Shown piece by piece: positions 45,601-52,610 of a stretch of 64,000 nucleotides of DNA. The DNA lies in IMG/VR virus record IMGVR_UViG_3300032297_000372, positions 27,614 through 91,613 of that record; one strand, written 5' to 3'. The stretch's first letter is position 1. Every line of letters starts with the position of its first letter. The notes under the pieces were generated by a model that was given only the letters and a program-made list of their open reading frames with translations, had not been told where the DNA came from and did no database searches. The position numbers were made by a program, and so were the translations under genes. Origin of the DNA: a virus.

Positions 45601-48600
45601 GCTGGATTCGAAGTTGCTAATAGTGCAGGTTTCTATGCCAACGGTGCCTTTACAGGTGCAAACACCGCAAATACAAATGCAATAAACACGAGTAGATATG
45701 CTAACAGTGCATATGCAGTTGCTAATAGTGCATCTATTTACGCTAACGGCGCATTTACATCCGCTAATACAGCAGATGTAAAAGGTACTAGTGCGGGTCA
45801 TTATGCCAACGGTGCATTCACAACCGCAAACACCGCACTCGATAAAGCCACAAGTGGTAGTAACTACGCCAACGCTGCCTTCACTACTGCAAATACAGCA
45901 GACGACAGATCAATATCAGGTTCTAATTATGCTAACGGTGCATTTACTGCTGCTAATACTGCGGATACTAAAGCTGTAAATTCAGGTCATTACGCTAACG
46001 CTTCATTTACAACTGCTAACACGGCTGATGATAGAAGTACTAGTGCTGCGAATTATGCCAACTCTTCTTTCCTTGCTGCCAATACCGCAGATACTAAAGC
46101 AACAAGTGCTGGTAACTATACTAACGCAGCATTCACTTCAGCTAACACAGCAGATGATAAAGGTTCTAGTGCGGGTTTCTATGCTAATGGTGCATTCTTA
46201 GCAGCTAATACTGCTGACAGTAAAGCAATAAGTGCTGGTAACTACGCTAATAGTTCTTTCATAGTTGCTAACGCTGGTGGTATAATTGCTGTCAGTGCCG
46301 GTAGTTACGCTAATGCAGCATTCATAAGTGCGAACACCGCAGACGCTAAAGCTGTTGAAGCAAGTAATTATGCTAACGGTGCCTTCACTGCTGCAAATAC
46401 GTCTGACGCTAAAGCCACAAGTGCTGGTAATTATGCTAATGGATCGTTTACTAGAGCAAACTCTTCTGGCGATTATGCCAACTCTTCTTTCGCTGCAGCC
46501 AATACTGCTGATGCTAAAGGTACCAGTGCTGGCAATTACGCTAATGCATCGTTCTCTACAGCTAACACGGCATTAGATAAAGGAACAAGTGCTGGTGAAT
46601 ATGCTAACAGTTCTTTCTTTAAAGCCAATGCATCTGGTACATTAGCACAGGAAGCATTTGATCGAGCAAATACGAAATTCAATACTTCTGGTGGTACGAT
46701 AACAGGTAACGTTAGTGTTACTGGCGACCTTACTGTTACTGGAAATATTTCATATTCAGGCAATGTAACTTCTGTTGCTATTTCAGGTAATACAGGTAGT
46801 TTCTTTGGATATGCTGCGAATGGATTTAATGCGTTATATGCTGGTATACCTTCAGGATATCTAACACAACCTCAGATTGTATTTCAAGTTAGTGCTAACT
46901 ATGATGGTTATTCAGCGATTGGAATTCAGAATATTAATCCAGGTCCCAACTCATCAGGTGACCTGTTTATCACAGCTGATAATGGAACATCAGTAGATAC
47001 TTACTTAGATTTAGGTTTAGCAAGTAGCACTTATAACTATGAAGGTTTTGAAATAATTAAACCTAATGATGGTTACTTTATCGTTTCTGGTAATACAACT
47101 ACTGGTGGTGGTAATGTAATTATAGGCACAGGTTTAGTAAATGATATTTTATTTACTACTAATGGATTTACAGATACAAATGTAGTGATGAGAATAACGG
47201 CAGCTAATAATGTTGTTATTCTGCCGACTGTTCCTAGTATATCAAAAACAACTGGTGCATTAACAGTTGCTGGTGGTGTGGGTATTCAAGGCAATGTTTA
47301 TGCTGATGCAATCTATACTGATAACTACTATTTCAATAATGGTACTTTGTTATCAACACTATCAAACGCTGCATTCGAGAAAGCAAATTCAGCTGGTAAC
47401 TATGCTAACTCGGCTTTTGGTAAATCAAACACAAATGCAAGTGATATTACAACAGTATCATATTATACAAATTCAGCATTCTCTGTAGCTAACACGGCCA
47501 GTTCCACATCTATTAGTGCAGGTAATTATGCTAATGCAGCATTTGCTTTAGCTAATAGTGGTGGCGCAGGCGCAACTCCATTTTACGCTAATGCGGCTTT
47601 TGTTGCGGCCAATACTGCTGATGAGAAGGCAGTTAATGCAGGTTTCTATGCTAATGGTGCCTTTACTACTGCTAACACGGCTGACGCAAAAGGCACAAGC
47701 GCTGGTCATTATGCCAATGGTTCCTTTGCTGCTGCAAACACCGCAGATGGCAAGGCAGTTAATGCTGGTAATTATGCCAATGCTGCCTTTGCTTTAGCGA
47801 ACACTGGAGGTTCAGGTGCAACTCCATTCTATGCTAATGCAGCTTTCTCTAAGGCAAATACTGCCGACACCAATGCAATTAATGCTGGTTATTATGCAAA
47901 TGCATCATTCTTAACAGCCAACACCGCAGACGATAGAAGTACCAGTGCTGCAAATTATGCCAATGGTTCGTTCACATCAGCAAACACCGCAGATGGTAAA
48001 GCAGTAAATGCGGGTCATTACGCTAACGCTTCATTTACAACTGCTAACACGGCTGATAATAGAAGTACTAGTGCTGCGAATTATGCCAATGGTGCATTCG
48101 CACAATCAAACACAGCAACAACTAATGCTTCGACCGCTGACAGTAAAGCAGTCAATGCTGGTAACTATGCTAATGGTGCTTTCTCTAAGGCTAATACAGC
48201 TGACGATAGAGGAACAAGTGCAGGATTATATGCCAATGGTGCATTTGCTCTATCTAATACAAATTCTTTTAATCTAATAGGAGCATCTAGTTATGCCAAT
48301 GGTGCTTTCGCCAAGGCTAATACTGTCGCCACAGATTCTTACAATGCTGGTAATTATGGTAATACTGCATTTGCTTATGCTAATACTGCATTAGATCAGT
48401 CTGCAAGTGCTGGTTTTTATGCTAATGGTGCATACGCTACAGCAAATACAGCTAACACAAATGCGATTAATGCTGGTAATTATGCCAATGCTGCATTCAC
48501 TTTAGCAAACACATTATCTTCTGGATCGGCAGATCCTTGGGGTAGAATACAAGCTAACTTAGCATATAATACTGCGAACACAGCAGATGCTAAAGGTACT

Positions 48601-49044
48601 AGTGCTGGTAATTATGCAAATGGTGCCTTTACTCAGGCCAATACCGCAACTACCAATGCTGCAACAGCAGATGGTAAGGCCGTCAATGCTGGTAATTACG
48701 CTAACGCTGCATTTGCAGTTGCTAACTCCGCAGCATCAGGTTCAGTAGATTCTACTGCAAGAAGTATTGCTAACTCAGCCGGATTCTATGCTAACGGAGC
48801 ATTTACTTCAGCGAACAATAGAGTTCTAAAAGTTGGTGATACTATTAGTGGTAATTTGAATATCACTTCGAATATAGTTTCAACAAGTCCTAATACCGGT
48901 TCTTTGATGGTTACTGGTGGTGTTGGTGTCTCAGGTAGTGTTTATGTTGGAAATAAAATTGGTTTTTCAAATACATCCAATGTAAGTATTGTTTATCAAT
49001 ATTACAATACATCAACAAATAGTTTAGACACGGTGTTTGGATAA
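42679..49044 (+). CDS. Very long tail fibre with ANAAF/ANTAD repeats
   Basis: The 2121-aa fibre starts at GTG 42679, one base after the previous stop; the N-terminus LVIKYSVANNAPAAGSLFAG resembles fibre heads. Most of the protein is a degenerate repeat of about 20 residues, SAGNYANGAFTAANTADAK, probably a long trimeric shaft. Four modules of the type GGTITGNMVVAGNLTVSGNI are present. The first three continue into a WNES or WNET motif followed by WQ/WE (near residues 350-440, 660-750 and 860-945). Residues about 1360-1560 hold a different beta domain (FGYAANGFNALYAGIPSGYL onward). The end (SLMVTGGVGVSGSVYVGNKI) looks like a cap. No enzymatic motif. Shares near-identical stretches with the 858-aa fibre gene. 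Confidence 0.78.
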   Translation: MATSLVIKYSVANNAPAAGSLFAGEQAYSFVSDVLFIGHPDGSVQNTGGYYYTQIIDSRTTQAIPNTLVLRTAQGNIVANSFVGTVTGSLFGTANAARVLANTITMTLTGDANARITTNGSGNNSYVLTLNTTGVVAGTYGGASNIPVFTVDEKGRLTQVANAAISVASEAYTISAYSTANNAFHKANAAFEAANAATPQFAQGAYNTANAAFIAANTPSHVANSSAVYANGAFAAANNANARSISAGIYANAAFALANSFGGTTDALARTRANASFEQANGASQYANSAFNQANIAYSLANSVYAPTLAALETVNLLASNQANISFNTASVSANASGAFDKANAAFAVANTKFNTTGGTITGNMVVAGNLTVSGNITYVNTNELNIGDNIITLNADLPTSTAPTQDSGIEVNRGSSANVAFKWSESAQKWQYTTDGTVYNNVASELAGIYANAAFAKANTAISDAAIAAGAAAAAEALVSTVDGKLNVLDAKANTIFVRANTPSGTANSAAIYANAAFDKANLADPIRINLAFNSANASFDTANLALSTARNSSNVANAASDAANNVTNAYNQANAAFNTANTARSIALAAFGKANSVIDFANGNTALNVANDASSTANLAINLASYAANTVNSALGGTGLTSYAANTANAAFAAANGKLSLTGGTITGDLRVDGNVTFNGSSATLDVSTLRIRDDQIDLAYNQSGVPTQNVGFRVIRGDEPPVQLRWNESDNQWEFTNDGITFNALGSGIAVAANTANASFITANSATIYANAAFVTSNSAAVYANSSFITANSAAIYSNAAFEAANSAATYSNSSFAVSNSAAIYANSSFSVSNSAAIYSNAAFIASNSASVYANAAFAAANGKFSSSGGTVTGNVIITGDLGLVSNTILLNSDLDSLAIPFEDSGIKVNRGTAINVALLWNETVDSWQLTDDGVNYANIALESADVYSNAAYLTANASFLQANASFFHANAGFEVANSAGFYANGAFTGANTANTNAINTSRYANSAYAVANSASIYANGAFTSANTADVKGTSAGHYANGAFTTANTALDKATSGSNYANAAFTTANTADDRSISGSNYANGAFTAANTADTKAVNSGHYANASFTTANTADDRSTSAANYANSSFLAANTADTKATSAGNYTNAAFTSANTADDKGSSAGFYANGAFLAANTADSKAISAGNYANSSFIVANAGGIIAVSAGSYANAAFISANTADAKAVEASNYANGAFTAANTSDAKATSAGNYANGSFTRANSSGDYANSSFAAANTADAKGTSAGNYANASFSTANTALDKGTSAGEYANSSFFKANASGTLAQEAFDRANTKFNTSGGTITGNVSVTGDLTVTGNISYSGNVTSVAISGNTGSFFGYAANGFNALYAGIPSGYLTQPQIVFQVSANYDGYSAIGIQNINPGPNSSGDLFITADNGTSVDTYLDLGLASSTYNYEGFEIIKPNDGYFIVSGNTTTGGGNVIIGTGLVNDILFTTNGFTDTNVVMRITAANNVVILPTVPSISKTTGALTVAGGVGIQGNVYADAIYTDNYYFNNGTLLSTLSNAAFEKANSAGNYANSAFGKSNTNASDITTVSYYTNSAFSVANTASSTSISAGNYANAAFALANSGGAGATPFYANAAFVAANTADEKAVNAGFYANGAFTTANTADAKGTSAGHYANGSFAAANTADGKAVNAGNYANAAFALANTGGSGATPFYANAAFSKANTADTNAINAGYYANASFLTANTADDRSTSAANYANGSFTSANTADGKAVNAGHYANASFTTANTADNRSTSAANYANGAFAQSNTATTNASTADSKAVNAGNYANGAFSKANTADDRGTSAGLYANGAFALSNTNSFNLIGASSYANGAFAKANTVATDSYNAGNYGNTAFAYANTALDQSASAGFYANGAYATANTANTNAINAGNYANAAFTLANTLSSGSADPWGRIQANLAYNTANTADAKGTSAGNYANGAFTQANTATTNAATADGKAVNAGNYANAAFAVANSAASGSVDSTARSIANSAGFYANGAFTSANNRVLKVGDTISGNLNITSNIVSTSPNTGSLMVTGGVGVSGSVYVGNKIGFSNTSNVSIVYQYYNTSTNSLDTVFG
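46496..46544 (+). repeat. 49-nt repeat shared between fibre genes, copy 1
   Basis: Identical to 50576-50624 in the 858-aa fibre gene, about 4 kb away. It encodes AANTADAKGTSAGNYA. Identity includes synonymous sites, consistent with recombination between fibre genes. Confidence 0.85.
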
Positions 49045-49958
49045 TGCCAACAACTATTTCTAAATTATTTCCAACAGGAGTATTACAAACAACTGTTGAT
49101 CTTGATGAGGTTACTATACCAAAAAGTGGCAGTGCAGCAATTTCCGAGTCTCCAAGGAGATACTTGAGTGTACCAGCAAATTCAGCATTTACTTTAGGCA
49201 CAAACAATCATACTATTGAGTTTTGGATGTATCAAACAAGTCGAGGAGGTTATGATACTCCTTTCTCTTATTTTGGTGGCGCAACTCAACAAGCTACAAA
49301 TAACTACTATTTAAATGTCGGAACTAATTATTTTGGATTACTCTTGGGTGGTGCTGGTAGTTGGGCAGTTATTTTTTCATTAGGAACTCTGCCTTCTTTA
49401 AATCAATGGCATCATTATGCTATTGTGCGTAACGGATCAACTTTTACCGTGTATGTTGATGGCATCAGTAGAGGTTCTGCAACCAGTTTACAAAGTATTT
49501 CGGCTCAAGGCACAGGTGGTTCAATGACTATAGGTGCATATGATAACGGAGGTGCAACGCCAATTACAGGTTACATTACTAATTTTAGATATGTTAATGG
49601 AATAGCAGTTTATACTGGTAATTTTTCTGTTCCTAAATCCTGTTTAACTAGAGTTCAAACATCTTCAGCAAACATTGCTGCTATTACTGGAACAGAAACT
49701 AAATTACTATTAACACATGCTGAAAATACTACATTATTAACAGATTCGAGTGTGAATAATTTTACAGTTACTAATAATAATAGTGTTACTTGGAGTTCAT
49801 TTTCACCACCATTGACTAAAATAAGGGTTTCTCCCACAGCAATATATTCTACCGAATTTGACGAAGTTAATCTAGATATATCTGTTGCTGAAAGAAAAAA
49901 CTATGATGGTACATACCAAGTTTCTGGTTATTTGGATGAAACTTTTACTGAATTATAA
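49044..49958 (+). CDS. Stand-alone LamG-like adhesin
   Basis: The 304-aa protein starts on the last base of the fibre stop (TAATG). Residues about 40-200 form one LamG/concanavalin-like domain with the same signature as those in the 4146-aa protein: HTIEFWMYQTS, NQWHHYAIVRNGSTFTVYVD, then PITGYITNFRYVNGIAVYTG. The C-terminal part (DEVNLDISVAERKNYDGTYQ, then YLDETFTEL) is a small beta extension. This is a plausible receptor-binding tip or glycan-binding accessory for the fibre encoded before it. The role is inferred from domain and position. Confidence 0.74.
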   Translation: MPTTISKLFPTGVLQTTVDLDEVTIPKSGSAAISESPRRYLSVPANSAFTLGTNNHTIEFWMYQTSRGGYDTPFSYFGGATQQATNNYYLNVGTNYFGLLLGGAGSWAVIFSLGTLPSLNQWHHYAIVRNGSTFTVYVDGISRGSATSLQSISAQGTGGSMTIGAYDNGGATPITGYITNFRYVNGIAVYTGNFSVPKSCLTRVQTSSANIAAITGTETKLLLTHAENTTLLTDSSVNNFTVTNNNSVTWSSFSPPLTKIRVSPTAIYSTEFDEVNLDISVAERKNYDGTYQVSGYLDETFTEL

Positions 49959-49962
49959 GTGA

Positions 49963-49970
49963 AATAAATA
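49963..49970 (+). promoter_or_regulatory. Probable late promoter (AATAAATA)
   Basis: AATAAATA lies 28 nt before ATG 49999 in a 40-nt gap after the LamG gene. It differs from the TATAAATA consensus only at the first base. Confidence 0.55.
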
Positions 49971-49998
49971 GTTAATCATTTAAACGAAAAGTACAAAA

Positions 49999-52575
49999 AT
50001 GGCATTACTTAAAGACGGCACAAGAATTTACGGAACATTATACGCCAACACCGCAGTTGTGACTGGTGGGATTAATGTTGCTCCTCAAATTGAATCATCA
50101 TTTTCGCAGGCTAACTCTGCCTTCATAGTTGCGAATACACCAAGTCATGTTGCTAATAGTGCAGGATTTTATGCTAATGGTGCATTTTTATCGGCTAATG
50201 CGGCTAGTAACTATGCCAATGGTGCCTTCACTCAAGCAAATACAGGAACTACTAATGCTGCTACGGCTGATGGTAAGGCAGTTAATGCTGGTAATTACGC
50301 AAATGGTGCCTTCACTGCCGCCAACACAGCAGATGGTAAGGCCGTCAATGCTGGAAACTATGCTAATGCTGCCTTTACACAAGCAAATGCAGGAAGCACA
50401 TCATCAACCACTGTGGGTAATTATGCTAATGCTGCCTTTGTTGTTGCTAATACAGCTGACGATAAAGCAACTAGTGCCGGCAACTACGCTAATGGTGCCT
50501 TCGCATTAGCTAATACATTATCATCGGGATCGATTGATCCTTGGGGTAGAATACAAGCAAACTTAGCATATAATACAGCCAATACTGCTGATGCTAAAGG
50601 TACCAGTGCTGGCAATTACGCTAACTCAGCATTCTCACTTGCAAATAATAAATTCAATACTTCAGGCGGTACAATTACGGGTGATGTTGCAATCACAGGT
50701 AATTTTACTGTTACTGGTTGTACTACGACATTAACAGTAAATACATTACAAGTACAAGATAATTTTATAGATTTAAATTATAATGTTGTTGGTGTTCCTT
50801 CATTAGATGCTGGTGTTAGGGTTGTTCGTGGTTCTTCTAATCCTACTTTCTTACATTGGAACGAAACTACAGATAAATGGCAGTTTAGTAATGATGGTTC
50901 AACTTATGCAAATATGGGTTCTGATTCTGCTGAGAGTTATGCTAACTCAGCATTCTTACGAGCCAATACTCCAAGTCATGTAGCAAACTCAGCCGCAATA
51001 TATGCTAATGCTGCTTTTGCTTTAGCAAATACATTATCTGGATCAGCAGATCAATTTGCTCGTGATAATTCAAATGCAGCATTTTCTAAGGCCAACACAG
51101 CAGATACTAATGCTTCAACAGCCGACGGTAAGGCAGTTAATGCTGGTAATTACGCAAATGGTGCCTTTACACAGGCTAATACCGCAACTACTAATGCTGC
51201 TACGGCTGATGGTAAGGCAGTTAATGCTGGTAATTACGCAAATGGTGCCTTCACTGCCGCCAACACAGCAGATGGTAAGGCCGTCAATGCTGGAAACTAT
51301 GCAAATGGTTCGTTCACTGCTGCCAATACTGCTGATGCTAAAGGCACAAGTGCAGGTTTCTATGCCAATGGATCCTTTACTGCTGCGAATACGGCTGATG
51401 CTAAAGGTACGAGTGCTGGTATTTACGCTAATGCGGCTTTTGAAAAAGCCAATAGTGTTACTGGTACTCCTGGTGGTACTGATACTCAAGTTCAATTTAA
51501 TGATGGCGGAACAACTTTTGCAGGAAATACTAATCTAACTTTCAATAAAACTACAGGAATTTTAAGCACAAAATTATTAACTGTTACAAATTCTGATGGT
51601 GATGAAGGTGGTGAAATATTATTAGGTAAACCTGTAACTAATTCTACAATAGCTGGTACTGGCGTAACGATTGATATCTATCGGAACAAATTAAGAATTT
51701 TTGAACAAGGTGGATCAGCTAGAGGATTCTTTTTAGATATTACTTCTGGTGGTGGCGGTGTTAGTACAGACTTAAACGCTGGTGGTTTTGGTGAAGATGC
51801 ATATGCAAGAAGCACAGCAAACTCAGCTGGAGCATATGCTAATGCTGCTTTTGCACAGGCAAACACTGGTGGTGCTGGTACAGATCAGTTTGCTCGTGAT
51901 AATTCAAACGCTGCTTTTATTACTGCAAATACAGCCGATGCAAAAGGCACTAGTGCTGGTAATTATGCTAATGCTGCTTTTGCACAGGCAAATACTGGTG
52001 GTGCAGGCACAGATACTTGGTCTAGAGTACAAGCAAACTTAGCTTACAGTACAGCAAATTCAGCTGCAGCATATGCTAATGCTGCTTTTGCGGTTGCTAA
52101 TACCGGTGGAGGTGGTGGTGCAGATGCATGGGCAAGAATACAGGCAAACTTAGCATACAATGCTGCTAACAGTGTTGCAGGTCAAGCTTCAGCTAATACA
52201 AATGTTAGAACATATACAGGTGATAACACTACAGTAGCATTTGCTGTTACTGAGAATATGAATGCTAATAATATAATCGTGTTCACCAACGGTCTAGCAC
52301 AAAGACCTGTAATCGATTATACCATAGCTGCAAACACTTTAACATTCGTAACTGCACCACAAACTGGCGAATCTATTTCTATTAGAGAATTAACCGCATC
52401 TATTGATACAACTTATGTAGCATCAAATACTTCTAAATGGGCAGGACAAGTACCTGCCACAATTCAAGTCGCTATTGATAGACTTGCAAATTCTGTTTAT
52501 GAATTAAATGCTAACACACCAATCAGCACATCAATAATTGCTACAGCAGCTGCAATGGCAATTGCTTTAGGTTAG
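49999..52575 (+). CDS. Tail fibre protein, ANTAD-repeat family
   Basis: The 858-aa protein begins MALLKDGTRIYGTLYANTAV and then repeats NYANGAFTAANTADGKAVNAG many times (residues about 35-215 and 315-475). A fibre module with a GGTITGDVAITGNFTVTG and HWNETTDKWQFSNDGS pattern lies at residues about 215-310. Another beta section follows (NLTFNKTTGILSTKLL, then EGGEILLGKPV). The end, AVTENMNANNIIVFTNGLAQ to ELTASIDTTYVASNTSKWAG, matches a fibre-terminal domain. It contains a perfect 117-nt internal repeat and shares blocks with the 2121-aa fibre. Likely a trimeric fibre. Confidence 0.77.
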   Translation: MALLKDGTRIYGTLYANTAVVTGGINVAPQIESSFSQANSAFIVANTPSHVANSAGFYANGAFLSANAASNYANGAFTQANTGTTNAATADGKAVNAGNYANGAFTAANTADGKAVNAGNYANAAFTQANAGSTSSTTVGNYANAAFVVANTADDKATSAGNYANGAFALANTLSSGSIDPWGRIQANLAYNTANTADAKGTSAGNYANSAFSLANNKFNTSGGTITGDVAITGNFTVTGCTTTLTVNTLQVQDNFIDLNYNVVGVPSLDAGVRVVRGSSNPTFLHWNETTDKWQFSNDGSTYANMGSDSAESYANSAFLRANTPSHVANSAAIYANAAFALANTLSGSADQFARDNSNAAFSKANTADTNASTADGKAVNAGNYANGAFTQANTATTNAATADGKAVNAGNYANGAFTAANTADGKAVNAGNYANGSFTAANTADAKGTSAGFYANGSFTAANTADAKGTSAGIYANAAFEKANSVTGTPGGTDTQVQFNDGGTTFAGNTNLTFNKTTGILSTKLLTVTNSDGDEGGEILLGKPVTNSTIAGTGVTIDIYRNKLRIFEQGGSARGFFLDITSGGGGVSTDLNAGGFGEDAYARSTANSAGAYANAAFAQANTGGAGTDQFARDNSNAAFITANTADAKGTSAGNYANAAFAQANTGGAGTDTWSRVQANLAYSTANSAAAYANAAFAVANTGGGGGADAWARIQANLAYNAANSVAGQASANTNVRTYTGDNTTVAFAVTENMNANNIIVFTNGLAQRPVIDYTIAANTLTFVTAPQTGESISIRELTASIDTTYVASNTSKWAGQVPATIQVAIDRLANSVYELNANTPISTSIIATAAAMAIALG
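50247..50363 (+). repeat. 117-nt perfect direct repeat, copy 1
   Basis: Identical to 51186-51302 in the same gene, 939 bp (313 codons) downstream and in frame. It encodes two fibre shaft units. The identity implies very recent duplication or conversion. Confidence 0.92.
50576..50624 (+). repeat. 49-nt repeat shared between fibre genes, copy 2
   Basis: Identical to 46496-46544 in the 2121-aa fibre gene. Confidence 0.85.
51186..51302 (+). repeat. 117-nt perfect direct repeat, copy 2
   Basis: Second copy of 50247-50363. Recombination between the two copies would remove 313 codons in frame. Confidence 0.92.
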
Positions 52576-52576
52576 A

Positions 52577-52584
52577 GATAAATA
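52577..52584 (+). promoter_or_regulatory. Probable late promoter (GATAAATA)
   Basis: GATAAATA lies 26 nt before ATG 52611, in a 35-nt gap. A GGAG ribosome site (TTTTGGAG) lies between it and the start codon. Confidence 0.55.
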
Positions 52585-52610
52585 AAAGATAATTTTGGAG
52601 AAATAATAGA

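Noticed and set aside
45568-45801. Cys-rich minus-strand frame resembling a small Cys peptide (also at 50188-50382 and 51115-51495)
   Set aside because: The cysteines come from reverse reading of the GCA/GCT-rich ANTAD repeats; the same artefact recurs at every repeat block, so they are not RiPP precursors.
45600-48800. Regular short repeats that might suggest a CRISPR array
   Set aside because: The repeats are in frame, imperfect and coding throughout, without unique spacers of constant length.
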